From Cellulomonas sp. WB94 (GTDB taxonomy: Bacteria; Actinomycetota; Actinomycetes; Actinomycetales; Cellulomonadaceae): a stretch of DNA of 64,000 nucleotides. Each line of letters begins with the position of its first letter. Position 1 is the stretch's first letter. Positions 24,724 to 36,353 of the stretch are shown here, in pieces. The stretch spans positions 1,922,001 through 1,986,000 of the forward strand of contig NZ_QEES01000002.1 of assembly GCF_003115775.1 (NCBI RefSeq), written 5' to 3'. The position numbers were made by a program, and so were the translations under genes. The notes under the pieces were generated by a model that did not search any database, was not told the DNA's origin, and worked only from the letters and a program-made list of their open reading frames with translations.

Positions 24724-25812
24724 ATGACCGGACCGGCGCCCGAGGTCGCCGCGCTGCGGTCGGCCGTCACCGCGGCGACCTCCGACCTTCCCGATGGCGC
24801 GCTCGTCCTCGTCGCCTGCTCGGGGGGACCCGACTCGCTCGCGCTCGCGGCCGCGGCGGCGTTCGTCGCCCGACGCAGCACCCGTGCCTCGGGGCGGGGG
24901 AGCGCCGGACCCCTGCTCCGCGCGGGCGCGGTCGTCGTCGACCACGGTCTGCAGCCTGGCAGCGCCGAGGTCGCGGCGGCGGCCGCCGCCGCGTGCCGCA
25001 CGCTCGGCCTCGACCCCGTCGAGGTCGTCCGCGTCCACGTCACCGCGTCCGGCGGGCCCGAGGCGGCGGCACGCGACGCGAGGTACGCGGCCCTCGACGA
25101 CACCGCCCGACGGCTCGGCGGCGCCGCGGTGCTCCTCGGCCACACGCTCGACGACCAGGCCGAGCAGGTCCTGCTCGGGCTCGCGCGCGGTGCGGGCGGA
25201 CGGTCGCTCGCGGGGATGCCTGCCCGGCGCGGACTGCTGCGCCGCCCGCTGCTCGGTCTGCGACGCACCGACACGCTCGCCGCGTGCGCCGCCCTCGGGC
25301 TCGAACCCTGGCACGACCCGACGAACGTCCCGACGGACCCAGGTGCAGGGCCGCTGCGCTCCCGCGTGCGGGCGCACGTGCTGCCGGTGCTCGAGGACGA
25401 GCTCGGGCCGGGCGTGGCCCAGGCGCTCGCCCGCACCGCGGACCAGCTGCGCGAGGACGCCGACGCGCTCGACGCGCTCGCGGCCGACCTGCTGGCGGCG
25501 TCGCTGGTTGCCGAGGACGCACCGGCCGACGCGCCCGCGGGCGCGTCCGACGACGCGCGCGAGCCGGGCCGACCGCACGGGCCGGTCCAGCTCGACGTCG
25601 AGGTGCTGGCCGCGGCCGCTCCCGCGCTGCGTCGCCGGGCCCTGCGCGCCGCCGCGATCCGCGCGGGGGCACCTGCCGGGTCCGTGCACCGCACGCACGT
25701 CCTGGCCCTCGACGCCCTCCTGACCCACTGGCACGGACAGGGCCCGCTCGACCTGCCCGGGCTCCGGGCCGTGCGCGCGTATGGCAGGCTGATGCTTCAA
25801 CCCGACCAGTGA
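24724..25812 (+). CDS. tilS: tRNA(Ile)-lysidine synthetase
   Basis: 362 aa. The PP-loop ATP motif SGGPDS is at residues 33-38, followed by [36 protein letters not shown] and the [14 protein letters not shown] segment of the N-ATPase domain, and a short TilS substrate domain. It converts C34 of the AUA-reading tRNA-Ile to lysidine. It lies 15 nt after the DUF2342 gene and its stop overlaps an hpt-frame GTG, so the three genes form a unit. Confidence 0.94.
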   Translation: MTGPAPEVAALRSAVTAATSDLPDGALVLVACSGGPDSLALAAAAAFVARRSTRASGRGSAGPLLRAGAVVVDHGLQPGSAEVAAAAAAACRTLGLDPVEVVRVHVTASGGPEAAARDARYAALDDTARRLGGAAVLLGHTLDDQAEQVLLGLARGAGGRSLAGMPARRGLLRRPLLGLRRTDTLAACAALGLEPWHDPTNVPTDPGAGPLRSRVRAHVLPVLEDELGPGVAQALARTADQLREDADALDALAADLLAASLVAEDAPADAPAGASDDAREPGRPHGPVQLDVEVLAAAAPALRRRALRAAAIRAGAPAGSVHRTHVLALDALLTHWHGQGPLDLPGLRAVRAYGRLMLQPDQ

Positions 25813-25826
25813 AGAGAGTCGTCACG

Positions 25827-26381
25827 GTGGACCCTGTGGACATGGGCAGCGACCTGGAGCGCGTCCTCCTGACCGAGGAGCAGCTCGGTGCGCGCCTCGA
25901 CGAGATGGCGGCGCAGATCGACGCCGACTACGTGGGCAAGGAGCTGCTGGTCGTCGGTGTGCTCAAGGGCGCGGTGATGGTCATGGCCGACCTCGTGCGC
26001 CGCCTGCACTCATCGGTGCAGATGGACTGGATGGCGGTCTCGTCGTACGGCTCGGGCACCAAGTCCTCGGGCGTCGTGCGCATCCTCAAGGACCTGGACG
26101 CCGACCTCACAGGCCGTCACGTCCTCATCGTCGAGGACATCATCGACTCGGGCCTGACGCTGTCGTGGCTGCTCGCGAACCTGCGCAGCCGCGGGCCGGA
26201 GACCGTCGAGATCGCGACGATGCTCCGCAAGCCGGACGCCGCGAAGGTCGCCGTCGACGTCAAGTACGTCGGCTTCGAGATCCCCAACGAGTTCGTGGTC
26301 GGCTACGGCCTGGACTTCGACGAGAAGTACCGGAACCTGCCGTTCGTCGGGACGCTGGCCCCGCACGTCTACGGGGCCTGA
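25827..26381 (+). CDS. hpt: Hypoxanthine-guanine phosphoribosyltransferase
   Basis: 184 aa. The PRPP-binding motif VLIVEDIIDSGLT, the flexible loop SSYGSGTKSSG and the base-recognition end VKYVGFEIPNEFVVGYGLDF identify Hpt. It salvages hypoxanthine and guanine. GTG 25827 is chosen because AGAGAG precedes it; GTG 25809, overlapping the tilS stop by GTGA, is an alternative adding six residues. The tilS-hpt-ftsH-folE order is conserved in actinobacteria. Confidence 0.94.
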   Translation: MDPVDMGSDLERVLLTEEQLGARLDEMAAQIDADYVGKELLVVGVLKGAVMVMADLVRRLHSSVQMDWMAVSSYGSGTKSSGVVRILKDLDADLTGRHVLIVEDIIDSGLTLSWLLANLRSRGPETVEIATMLRKPDAAKVAVDVKYVGFEIPNEFVVGYGLDFDEKYRNLPFVGTLAPHVYGA

Positions 26382-26493
26382 GGCCTGCGCTTCCTGCCCT
26401 GGGCGAACAGGCAGGGGAGTTCACACTCTCAGCGTGTAACTTCGATCCGACCAGTTCAGCGACCGGAGGGATGAAGGGGCACGTCCCCCGCCC

Positions 26494-28482
<1,989 letters not shown>

Positions 28483-28485
28483 TCG

Positions 28486-29079
28486 GTGCCAGGCCGCGAC
28501 CGCACCCTGATCGGTGAGTACGACGCCCCGCGCGTCGAGGCAGCCGTCCGCGAGCTGCTGCTCGGCGTCGGGGAGGACCCGGACCGCGAAGGTCTGCGGG
28601 ACACCCCGGCCCGGGTCGCGCGCGCCTTCGCGGAGACCTTCGCGGGTCTGCGCCAGGAGCCCGAGGACGTCCTGACCACGACGTTCGACCTCGGCCACGA
28701 CGAGATGATCCTCGTCAAGGACATCGAGCTGTACTCGACGTGCGAGCACCACCTCGTGCCGTTCCACGGCGTCGCGCACGTCGGGTACATCCCCGGCACG
28801 GACGGCCGCATCACGGGGCTGAGCAAGCTCGCGCGGCTCGTCGACGTCTACGCCCACCGCCCCCAGGTGCAGGAGCGGCTGACGAGCCAGGTGGCGGACG
28901 CCCTCGTGGAGTACCTCAAGCCGCGCGGCGTGATCGTCGTCATCGAGTGCGAGCACCTGTGCATGTCGATGCGCGGCGTGCACAAGCCCGGGTCGCGCAC
29001 CGTGACGTCGGCCGTGCGCGGGCAGATGCGCAGCCCCGCGACGCGCGCCGAGGCGATGGCCCTCGTGCTCGCCCGCTGA
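28486..29079 (+). CDS. folE: GTP cyclohydrolase I
   Basis: 197 aa. Zinc ligands in [13 protein letters not shown] (Cys and His) and [10 protein letters not shown] (Cys), with the GTP-binding [10 protein letters not shown], are complete. It makes 7,8-dihydroneopterin triphosphate, the first folate intermediate. It starts 4 nt after the ftsH stop, at GTG, so it is translated with ftsH. It is followed by folP after a short spacer with its own promoter. Confidence 0.96.
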   Translation: MPGRDRTLIGEYDAPRVEAAVRELLLGVGEDPDREGLRDTPARVARAFAETFAGLRQEPEDVLTTTFDLGHDEMILVKDIELYSTCEHHLVPFHGVAHVGYIPGTDGRITGLSKLARLVDVYAHRPQVQERLTSQVADALVEYLKPRGVIVVIECEHLCMSMRGVHKPGSRTVTSAVRGQMRSPATRAEAMALVLAR

Positions 29080-29100
29080 CGTACGGCCTAGGCTCGGCCC

Positions 29101-30009
29101 GTGAGCACCGGAGCGCGACCCGCACCCCTGCCTGACGCCCTCACCGGCCTGGGCCGCACGCTGGTCATGGGCGTCGTCAACGTCACCCCGGACTCGTTCT
29201 CGGACGGTGGCCGGTGGTTCACCCCGGGCGCGGCCGTGGCGCACGGCCTCGCGCTGATCGACGACGGCGCCGACCTCCTCGACGTCGGCGGCGAGTCGAC
29301 CCGCCCTGGCGCGCGGCGCGTCCCGGTCGACGAGGAGCTCGTCCGGGTGCTCCCGGTCATCGACGCGCTCGTGGCGCGCGGTGCCACGGTGAGCGTGGAC
29401 ACGACCCGCGCCCGGGTGGCCCACGAGGCGGTCCGGCACGGTGCGGCGATCATCAACGACGTCTCGGGCGGCCTGGCCGACGAGGCGATGCACGAGGTCG
29501 TGGCGCAGACCGGTGCGGTGTATGTCGCGATGCACTGGCGCGGCCATGCGGACGTCATGGACACCTTCGACGACTACGTGGACGTCGTGGCTGACGTACG
29601 CCGCGAGCTCGCCGAGCGGGTCGCTGCCCTGCGCGCGGCCGGCGTGCACGACGACCAGGTCGTCCTCGACCCGGGTCTCGGGTTCGCGAAGCCGGGTGCG
29701 AGCAACTGGCCGCTGCTGGCCCGTCTGCCCGAGCTGGTCGCGGACGGCTTCCCGGTGCTGGTCGGCGCGTCGCGCAAGCGGTTCCTCGGGCACCTGCTCG
29801 CGCACCCGGACGGTGAACCGGCGCCACCGCTGGCGCGGGACGGCGCAACCGCGGCGATCAGCGCGCTGGCCGCCGCGGCCGGTGCCTGGTGCGTGCGGGT
29901 GCACGACGTCAAGGGCTCGGCCGACGCGGTCCGGGTGGCGGCGGCGTGGCGGGCAGCATCGACCGACCTGTCCACGGAGCCGTCGGCAGACCCCAGGAGG
30001 GCGCAGTGA
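29101..30009 (+). CDS. folP: Dihydropteroate synthase
   Basis: 302 aa TIM-barrel DHPS. MGVVNVTPDSFSDGG, DVGGESTRPGA, IINDVSGG, DPGLGFAKPG and VGASRKRFLG are the pterin and pABA loop motifs in order. It joins pABA to dihydropterin pyrophosphate and is the sulfonamide target. TAGGCT (29089-29094) lies 6 nt before GTG 29101, a leaderless start inside the operon. Its stop overlaps the folBK GTG by GTGA. Confidence 0.96.
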   Translation: MSTGARPAPLPDALTGLGRTLVMGVVNVTPDSFSDGGRWFTPGAAVAHGLALIDDGADLLDVGGESTRPGARRVPVDEELVRVLPVIDALVARGATVSVDTTRARVAHEAVRHGAAIINDVSGGLADEAMHEVVAQTGAVYVAMHWRGHADVMDTFDDYVDVVADVRRELAERVAALRAAGVHDDQVVLDPGLGFAKPGASNWPLLARLPELVADGFPVLVGASRKRFLGHLLAHPDGEPAPPLARDGATAAISALAAAAGAWCVRVHDVKGSADAVRVAAAWRAASTDLSTEPSADPRRAQ

Positions 30010-31361
30010 GCATGCAGCCGGAGCGTCCGCTCGACCAGATCCGGCTCGTCGGCATCGCTGCTACGGGCTACCACGGGGTGTTCGCGCACGAGCGGCGGGG
30101 CGGTCAGACGTTCCTGGCCGACGTCGTCGTCCACCTCGACACGCGTCGCGCCGCGGCGAGCGACGACCTGGCCCGCACGATCAACTACGGCGAGCTCGCG
30201 GAGCGCGTCGCGGCAGTCCTGTCGGGCGAGCCGGCGGACCTCATCGAGACCGTCGCGGAGCGCATCGCGGCGACCGTCCTCGCCTACGGGCAGGCGTTCG
30301 CGGTCGACGTCGAGGTGCACAAGCCTCAGGCACCGATCACCGTGCCGTTCGCGGACGTGGTCGTGGCGATCCACCGGGACCGCAACCGACTGCCCGCGGC
30401 GGAGCCGTGGCGCCCGCCGGTCGAGTCGGCTCCGGTGCCCGCGGCCGCACCGGTGCGCGCGGTGACGGCTGCGTTCCCGCAGGTCCCGGTGCCCGCCGGG
30501 GACGCCGCGCCCGCGCCCTCGAGCACCGTCGCCGTGCCGGTCCCGTTCGCACGCGACGAGCCGGTCCTCGGTGAGCTCGTGAGCGACGCGCTCGACGAGG
30601 TGCCCGCCGAGCCCGTCGACGTCGTGCTGGCCCTCGGTGCGAACCTGGGGGCCGCGCAGCAGACGCTGCGCGACGCCGTGTCGGACCTCGCGCGCGTCCG
30701 GGGCCTGACGGTCGTGGACGTCTCGCCGCTCGCCCGGTCGGCCGCCGTCGGCGGTCCGGAGCAGCCCGACTACCTCAACGCGGTCGTCCTGGCGCGCACC
30801 ACCCTGTCCGCGCGGGACCTCCTGCGGGCGACCCAGGCGATCGAGCAGCAGCACGGCCGGGAGCGCCTCGAGCACTGGGGTCCGCGCACGCTCGACATCG
30901 ACCTCGTCGTGTACGGCACGACGCTCGCTGTGACGGACGACCTCGAGCTGCCTCACCCCCGTGCGCACCAGCGTGCCTTCGTGCTCGAGCCGTGGGCGCA
31001 GGTCGCACCCGACGCCGTCCTTCCGGGGCTCGGTGGCGGTCCCGTCGCGCTGCTCGCTGCGACGGCTCCGGACCGTGCCGGGATCCGCTGGCTCGCGCTC
31101 GACTGGCTGACGGCTCCCGTGCTGCCGGAGCCGGCGCCCGCGCCGGAGCAGGCACCCGCCCCCACGCCCGCCCCCGAGTCCGGTCCGATCACGACACCGG
31201 GCCCGACCCCGACTCCCGAGCCGGATGTCGCGTCCCGACCGACCCACGCCGCCGCACCCGCTGCCCCCGCCGCGCCCAGAGCGCCTGACGGCCCCGTGCC
31301 GCTCGCCTGGGCACCCGTCCGCGACACGAGCGAGGGCGCCCCGGGGAGCTGGCCGGCGTGA
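30006..31361 (+). CDS. folBK: Bifunctional dihydroneopterin aldolase / HPPK fusion (FolB-FolK)
   Basis: 451 aa. FolB domain at about 8-122 (GYHGVFAHERRGGQTFLADVVVHLD; INYGELAE; ETVAERIA), a Pro/Ala/Val linker (about 135-200), then the HPPK domain at about 210-370 (LALGANLGAAQQTL; QPDYLNAVV; EHWGPRTLDIDLVVYG; LPHPRAHQRAFVL). It ends in a roughly 75-residue Pro/Ala tail without known function. The fused enzyme makes 6-hydroxymethyl-dihydropterin pyrophosphate for FolP. AGGAGG precedes GTG 30006; ATG 30012 is also possible. Confidence 0.94.
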   Translation: MSMQPERPLDQIRLVGIAATGYHGVFAHERRGGQTFLADVVVHLDTRRAAASDDLARTINYGELAERVAAVLSGEPADLIETVAERIAATVLAYGQAFAVDVEVHKPQAPITVPFADVVVAIHRDRNRLPAAEPWRPPVESAPVPAAAPVRAVTAAFPQVPVPAGDAAPAPSSTVAVPVPFARDEPVLGELVSDALDEVPAEPVDVVLALGANLGAAQQTLRDAVSDLARVRGLTVVDVSPLARSAAVGGPEQPDYLNAVVLARTTLSARDLLRATQAIEQQHGRERLEHWGPRTLDIDLVVYGTTLAVTDDLELPHPRAHQRAFVLEPWAQVAPDAVLPGLGGGPVALLAATAPDRAGIRWLALDWLTAPVLPEPAPAPEQAPAPTPAPESGPITTPGPTPTPEPDVASRPTHAAAPAAPAAPRAPDGPVPLAWAPVRDTSEGAPGSWPA

Positions 31362-31861
31362 TGCAGCGCACCCGTGTCCAGACGCTCGGGACGGTCGCCG
31401 TGCTGGTCGCGCTCGGCGGCTGGCTGCTGTTCCGGGCCCTGGCGAGCCGCGGCGTCGTGCCGCCGCCCGTCCCGTGGCTCGTCGTGGCGGTCGAGGTGGT
31501 CATCGCGGCGGTCGTGCTCGTGATGGGGTGGTCCGTCCGGCAGTACCTCAAGGGCAAGAAGCCCGACCTGGACCCGATCCGAGCGGCCCGCACCGCCGTG
31601 CTCGCGAAAGCGAGCTGCTACACGGGCGCCGTCCTGGCCGGCTGGTACGGAGCCCAGGTCCTCGCGGTCCTCGGGGACCTCGACATCGCGTCGCAGCGGT
31701 CGAGGGCCGCCGCCGCCGGTGTCGCCGTCGTCGGGGCGCTGGTCATGGCGGCCGTGGGGCTCGTCGTGGAGTGGTTCTGCCGGATCCCCCCGCCGGAGGA
31801 CGGCGCGGGCGACTCCGGCAACCACTCCCGCGCCCCGTCGCCCGACCCGGCTGCGGGCTGA
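31361..31861 (+). CDS. DUF3180 integral membrane protein
   Basis: 166 aa with four predicted membrane segments (about 11-27, 38-57, 85-105 and 120-142) and a Pro/Ser/Asp-rich C-terminal tail. DUF3180 proteins follow folK in many actinobacteria; function unknown. ATG 31361 overlaps the folBK stop by GTGATG (GTG 31358 is the other start), so it belongs to the folate operon by coupling. Confidence 0.85.
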   Translation: MQRTRVQTLGTVAVLVALGGWLLFRALASRGVVPPPVPWLVVAVEVVIAAVVLVMGWSVRQYLKGKKPDLDPIRAARTAVLAKASCYTGAVLAGWYGAQVLAVLGDLDIASQRSRAAAAGVAVVGALVMAAVGLVVEWFCRIPPPEDGAGDSGNHSRAPSPDPAAG

Positions 31862-31923
31862 GCGCCGCACGGTCGGGATCGGGGGCGCGCCCCAGGTCAC
31901 GCCAGCGGTGGAAGGATGAGCCC

Positions 31924-32418
31924 ATGACGACTGCTGCCGGACCGTTCGACCCGGACGACGTGACCTGGACCCCGGTCTCGACCCGGCTCGCGCACGCCCG
32001 GCTCACCGTGACGGCCATCGTCGTCGTCGTCGGGCTCGCGGTCACCGTGCCGTTCGCCCTGCTCGTCGGCACGGCGTGGGCGTGGGCGCCTGCGGCGGTC
32101 GTCGCGGCGCTGGGGCTCTGGGCGGCGCTGCTGATCACCCGCCAGGTCCGCGCCATCGCGTATGCGGAGCGCGTCGACGACCTGCTGATCCGCAAGGGGA
32201 TCCTGTTCCGTTCCCTCGTCGTCGTGCCGTACGGCCGCATGCAGTACGTCGACGTGACCGCGGGACCGCTTGCGCGCCGGTTCGCGATCGCCTCGGTGCA
32301 GCTGCACACCGCCGCCGTCGGCACCAACGCGACGATCGACGGGCTCCCGCCGCAGGAGGCCGCGCGGTTGCGTGACCGGCTGGCATCGCGCGGTGAGGCG
32401 AGGTTGGCCGGGCTGTGA
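31924..32418 (+). CDS. PH-domain membrane protein (bPH2, YdbS-like)
   Basis: 164 aa. Two N-terminal membrane segments (about 29-70) are followed by a bacterial PH domain (RVDDLLIRKGILFRSLVVVPYGRMQYVDVTAGPLARRFAIASVQLHTA). YdbS and YdbT proteins occur as adjacent pairs and are thought to form a membrane complex; in Bacillus they affect bacteriocin resistance. GGAAGGATGA precedes ATG 31924. Its stop overlaps the next gene's GTG. Confidence 0.85.
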   Translation: MTTAAGPFDPDDVTWTPVSTRLAHARLTVTAIVVVVGLAVTVPFALLVGTAWAWAPAAVVAALGLWAALLITRQVRAIAYAERVDDLLIRKGILFRSLVVVPYGRMQYVDVTAGPLARRFAIASVQLHTAAVGTNATIDGLPPQEAARLRDRLASRGEARLAGL

Positions 32419-33854
32419 GCACCCCCGTGCCGGGCTCCCCGGCGTCGGCGACCGATCCCGGCGGCCCCGAGGTCGCGTGGCGCCGCATGCACCCGATCAC
32501 CCCTGCGCTCAAGGGGTGGAAGGCGCTCGTCGCGTTGCTCGCGATCGTGGCGTACAACATGACCGACAACATCCAGAACCTCGGCGAGCTCATGCAGGAG
32601 GGCCGGTGGCGCTACGTCGTCGCTGTCGTCCTCGCGATCGCCGCCGTCGGGTTCGCCTACGCGGCCGTCGCGTGGCGGGTGACGAAGTTCGTCGTCGACG
32701 ACGAGGCAGTGCACCTGCACACCGGCGTGCTGTTCCGCCAGCAGCGCCAGGCGCGGCTCGACCGGCTCCAGGCGGTCGACATCGTGCAGCCGCTGCTCGC
32801 CCGGCTCACGGGTCTCGCGGAGCTGCGGCTCGAGGTCGCGGGCGGCTCAGGGTCGGCCGTCTCCCTGGCGTTCCTCAAGGAGTCGGAGGCCGAGTCGCTG
32901 CGGGCCGAGCTGCTCGCCCGAGCGGCCGGGCTGCGCGTGCGACCGGACGAGGCTCCCGCGGTGCGCGCGCCCGAGCAGCCGGTGTTCGAGGTGCCGATGC
33001 CGCGCATGCTGGCGTCCACGCTCCGCTCGGCGGCGACGGGGTGGCTCGCCCTGTTCGTCGTCGCGATCGTGGCCAGCGTCGTGGCGACCCGTGAGCTCGC
33101 TCCGGTCTTCACCCTCGTCCCCGCGGTGCTCGGCGTCGGCGGGGCGATGTGGACGCGGGTCAACCAGGGTGCGAACTTCCGGGCCGCGATCTCCCCGGAC
33201 GGCATCCGGCTGCGGCACGGGCTGACGGAGGCGCGCGCCCAGACGGTCCCGCCGGGCCGGGTGCAGGCGCTGCGGTTCACGCAGGGTCCGCTGTGGCGCG
33301 GACCGGACTGGTGGCGCGTCGAGATGAACGTCGCGGGGTACGGCGGCGAGAAGGACCAGCAGACCGAGAACGTGCTGCTGCCGGTCGGCACCCGCGAGGA
33401 GGCGCTGCTGGCGCTGTGGCTCGTGCTGCCGGACCTGAAGGTCGAGGACCCGCGAGCCCTGCTGGACGCAGCGCTGGGCGGTTCGGGCGAGGAGGGCGGG
33501 TTCACCACCGTGCCGCGGCGCGCGCGCCTGCTCGACCTCGTGGGCTGGCGCCGCCGCGGCTTCCTGGTCACCGACCGCGCGCTGTTCGTGCGCTACGGCC
33601 GGATCGTGCGCCGGCTCGTCGTCGTGCCGCACGAGCGGACGCAGTCGCTCGCGCTCAAGCAGGGCCCGGTCCAGCGCAGGCTGCGGGTCGCGTCGATCGA
33701 CGTGCACTCGACGGCCGGCCCGGTGCACCCGATGGTCGAGCACCTCGACGAGAGCGTCGCCGCGGCGCTGCTCGACGAGCAGACCGTGCGGGCACGCACC
33801 GCCCGCGCGGGCGCCCTGCCCGAGCAGTGGATGCGTCGACCGGAGGCCCTGTGA
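32415..33854 (+). CDS. Large PH-domain membrane protein (YdbT-like)
   Basis: 479 aa with repeated DUF304/bPH2 modules: FVVDDEAVHLHTGVLFRQQRQARLDRLQAVDIVQPLLARLTGLAELRLEV (about 90-140) and a second near residue 375 (FLVTDRALFVRYGRIVRRLVVVPHERTQSLALKQGPVQRRL), with membrane pairs near residues 35-85 and 210-245. It is the partner of the smaller PH protein upstream. GTG 32415 overlaps that gene's stop by 4 nt, and its own stop overlaps the next start. Confidence 0.86.
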   Translation: MSTPVPGSPASATDPGGPEVAWRRMHPITPALKGWKALVALLAIVAYNMTDNIQNLGELMQEGRWRYVVAVVLAIAAVGFAYAAVAWRVTKFVVDDEAVHLHTGVLFRQQRQARLDRLQAVDIVQPLLARLTGLAELRLEVAGGSGSAVSLAFLKESEAESLRAELLARAAGLRVRPDEAPAVRAPEQPVFEVPMPRMLASTLRSAATGWLALFVVAIVASVVATRELAPVFTLVPAVLGVGGAMWTRVNQGANFRAAISPDGIRLRHGLTEARAQTVPPGRVQALRFTQGPLWRGPDWWRVEMNVAGYGGEKDQQTENVLLPVGTREEALLALWLVLPDLKVEDPRALLDAALGGSGEEGGFTTVPRRARLLDLVGWRRRGFLVTDRALFVRYGRIVRRLVVVPHERTQSLALKQGPVQRRLRVASIDVHSTAGPVHPMVEHLDESVAAALLDEQTVRARTARAGALPEQWMRRPEAL

Positions 33855-34870
33855 CGTACGAGGGTCCGGCAGGGCGTCCGGGGCGCCTCGGCGTCGGCGT
33901 CGTGGGCGCGGGTCGGGTCGGTGCCGTGATCGGCAGCGCGCTGCGGGCCGCGGGGCACCCGGTGGTCGCCGTGAGCGCCGTGTCCGAGGAGTCGCGGGCG
34001 CGCGCCGAGACCATGCTGCCCGGCGTGCCGATCCTCGAGGTCACCGAGGTCGTCCGGCGCTCCGAGCTCGTGCTTCTCGCCGTGCCCGACGACGCGCTCG
34101 CACCCCTCGTCCAGGGCCTCGCGGGCGTGGGTGCCTGGCAGGCCGGCCAGATCGTCGTCCACACGTCGGGGCGGCACGGCGTCCGCGTGCTCGACCCCGC
34201 GCGCCCCGCGGGGGTCATCCCGCTCGCGCTGCATCCCGCGATGACGTTCACCGGCACCTCGCTCGACCTCAGCCGCCTCGTGGGCTGCGCGTTCGCGGTG
34301 ACCGGTCCGGGCCCGGTGCTGCCCATCGGGCAGGCGCTCGTGGTCGAGATCGGTGGGGAGCCCGTCGTCGTCGCGGAGGAGGACCGCCCGCTGTACCACG
34401 CGGCCCTCGCGCACGGCGCGAACCACCTCGTCGTGCTCGTGGCCCAGGCGGGGCAGGCGCTCGCGGCCGCCGGGATCGAGGACCCGGGCCGCGTGCTCGG
34501 TCCGCTGCTCTCGGCCGCCCTCGACGGTGCGCTGCGCGCGGCCTCGACGTCCGCCGGGGCGATCACGGCCCTGACCGGCCCGGTCCGCCGCGGGGACGCG
34601 GACACGGTGCGGGATCATGGTGCGGTGCTCGACGAGCTCGGCGCACGCACGGGAGCGATCGACGTGGCTCCCGCGTACAGGGTGCTCGCACGGGCCGCGA
34701 CGCAGCGCGCGCTCGCGGCGGGACTCGTCGGGCAGAGCGCGGCCGAGCGGCTGCTCGACGCCCTGGACGCGCACGGCGCGGGCATGAGCGGCGGCTCCGA
34801 CGCGTTGACGCCGGAGGAGCAGCACGACCCGGGGACCGACCCCGGTGGCACGCGGGAGGACGACGAATGA
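33851..34870 (+). CDS. Rossmann-like DUF2520 oxidoreductase, candidate ketopantoate reductase
   Basis: 339 aa. The N-terminal Rossmann-like domain has GVGVVGAGRVGAVIGSALRAAGH (NAD(P) loop), then AVSEESRARAETMLPGV and LLAVPDDALAPLV; residues about 165-290 are the all-helical DUF2520 domain (HPAMTFTGT; YHAALAHGANHLVVLV). DUF2520 proteins of the PanG type reduce ketopantoate. This gene is directly coupled to panC and panD and no panE is seen here, so the same role is a reasonable inference. The acidic tail is poorly conserved. Confidence 0.8.
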   Translation: MTYEGPAGRPGRLGVGVVGAGRVGAVIGSALRAAGHPVVAVSAVSEESRARAETMLPGVPILEVTEVVRRSELVLLAVPDDALAPLVQGLAGVGAWQAGQIVVHTSGRHGVRVLDPARPAGVIPLALHPAMTFTGTSLDLSRLVGCAFAVTGPGPVLPIGQALVVEIGGEPVVVAEEDRPLYHAALAHGANHLVVLVAQAGQALAAAGIEDPGRVLGPLLSAALDGALRAASTSAGAITALTGPVRRGDADTVRDHGAVLDELGARTGAIDVAPAYRVLARAATQRALAAGLVGQSAAERLLDALDAHGAGMSGGSDALTPEEQHDPGTDPGGTREDDE

Positions 34871-35886
34871 ACGCGCAGGACCGGCTCGAGGCCCCGGGCA
34901 CCCCGGCGCTCGCGCGGACGCGGGACGAGCTCGCCTCGGCCCTGGCCGCTCAGGGCGCCCCCGGGCCCACCGCGGACGTCCGTCGTGGCCGGCTCCCGGC
35001 GCGCGCCGTCGTCATGACCATGGGTGCGCTGCACGCCGGGCACCTCGCCCTGGTGGCGGCGGCCAAGGCGTCGGCCCAGCACGTCGTCGTGACGATCTTC
35101 GTGAACCCTCTGCAGTTCGGCCCGGGCGAGGACCTCGACCGCTACCCGCGTGACCTCGCCGGCGACCTCGCGCTCCTGACCGGCCCCGGGCTGCTCGGCG
35201 CGGGCGACGTCGTCTTCGCGCCGGCCCCCGAGGTCGTCTACCCGGACGGTGACCCGGTCGTGCGGGTGAGCGCCGGCCTGTTCGGCGAGGTGCTCGAGAC
35301 GATCGCGCGGCCGGGCCACCTGGACGGCGTGCTGACGGTCGTCCTCAAGCTGCTCCACCTGGCGCGCCCGGACGTCGCCCTGTTCGGGCAGAAGGACGCT
35401 CAGCAGGTCGCGGCGGTCCGGCGGATGGTCCGCGACCTCGACGTGCCGGTCGACGTCCGCGAGGTGGCGACCGTGCGGGACGCCGACGGGTTGGCGCTGT
35501 CGTCGCGCAACGCGTACCTGAGTCCGCCCGAGCGCACCCGTGCGTTCGCGCTGGGCCGCTCGGTGCGCGCTGCTCATGATGCTGCCGACCGGCCCGGCGC
35601 GACCCCTGCCGACGTGCGAGCCGCGGCCCGCGCCGAGCTCGCCGGTGCCGACGTCGAGCTGGAGTACGCCGAGCTCGTCGACCCTGCGACCTTCGAGGCG
35701 GTCGACGACCGGTTCGCCGGCCCGGCGGTGTTCGCCGTCGCAGCGCGCGTCGGCGCGACGCGCCTCATCGACAACGCGTGGGTCATGCTCGGCGACCCGA
35801 CCGCGCGCACCCAGACCCCGGACCCAGCGACCGAGAACACTGCGACCGAGAACACCGCGACCGAGCGCACGGAGGCCTCCCGATGA
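34867..35886 (+). CDS. panC: Pantothenate synthetase
   Basis: 339 aa. [14 protein letters not shown] (HxGH ATP motif), [18 protein letters not shown], and [13 protein letters not shown] and [10 protein letters not shown] (KMSK-like) mark PanC. It condenses pantoate with beta-alanine using ATP. ATG 34867 overlaps the DUF2520 stop. The C-terminal tail is odd: three 15-bp tandem repeats (35827-35871) encode [15 protein letters not shown] after the conserved end, and its stop overlaps the panD ATG. Confidence 0.94.
   Translation: MNAQDRLEAPGTPALARTRDELASALAAQGAPGPTADVRRGRLPARAVVMTMGALHAGHLALVAAAKASAQHVVVTIFVNPLQFGPGEDLDRYPRDLAGDLALLTGPGLLGAGDVVFAPAPEVVYPDGDPVVRVSAGLFGEVLETIARPGHLDGVLTVVLKLLHLARPDVALFGQKDAQQVAAVRRMVRDLDVPVDVREVATVRDADGLALSSRNAYLSPPERTRAFALGRSVRAAHDAADRPGATPADVRAAARAELAGADVELEYAELVDPATFEAVDDRFAGPAVFAVAARVGATRLIDNAWVMLGDPTARTQTPDPATENTATENTATERTEASR
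35827..35871 (+). repeat. Three 15-bp tandem repeats in the panC tail
   Basis: Units begin at 35827, 35842 and 35857 with the core GCGACCGAG. They encode Ala-Thr-Glu-Asn/Arg-Thr repeats, in frame, so length changes would not disturb panC. Confidence 0.75.
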
Positions 35887-36353
35887 CATCTCTGCTCCGA
35901 CCCATGCTGATCGGCAAGATCCACCGCGCGACGGTGACGCAGGCCGACCTGCACTACGTGGGCTCGATCACCGTCGACGCCGAGCTGCTCGCAGCCGCGA
36001 ACCTCCTGCCGGGCGAGCAGCTCGACGTCGTCGACGTGACGAACGGCGCCCGCCTGACGACGTACGCGATCGCGGGCGAGGCCGGGTCCGGCCAGGTCTG
36101 CATCAACGGTGCCGCGGCCCATCACGTCCACCCCGGCGACGTCGTGATCCTCATGGCGTACGGGCTGCTGTCCGACGCCGAGGCCCGCACGTACAGCCCG
36201 CACGTCGTGCTCGTCGACCACGAGAACCGGATCGTCGCGCGCAGCGAGGACCCGGGACAGGTGCCTCCCGAGTGGACGGCGGAGTCCGGCCTCGAGCCGA
36301 GCGGCGTGCCGTTCAGCGAGGGACGCGGCCTGGTGCAGGGGTCGGCCTGGTGA
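35883..36353 (+). CDS. panD: Aspartate 1-decarboxylase proenzyme
   Basis: 156 aa. The self-cleavage site is Gly27-Ser28 in HYVGSIT, which yields the pyruvoyl cofactor; [12 protein letters not shown] and [20 protein letters not shown] are conserved. It makes beta-alanine for PanC. The last 15-20 residues extend beyond the usual end. ATG 35883 overlaps the panC stop and its own stop overlaps nadB (GTGA). Confidence 0.95.
   Translation: MTSLLRPMLIGKIHRATVTQADLHYVGSITVDAELLAAANLLPGEQLDVVDVTNGARLTTYAIAGEAGSGQVCINGAAAHHVHPGDVVILMAYGLLSDAEARTYSPHVVLVDHENRIVARSEDPGQVPPEWTAESGLEPSGVPFSEGRGLVQGSAW

Noticed and set aside
26421-26450. AGTTCACAC/GTGTAACT inverted repeat before ftsH
   Set aside because: The arms differ by a base and there is no clear promoter relation; too weak to list.
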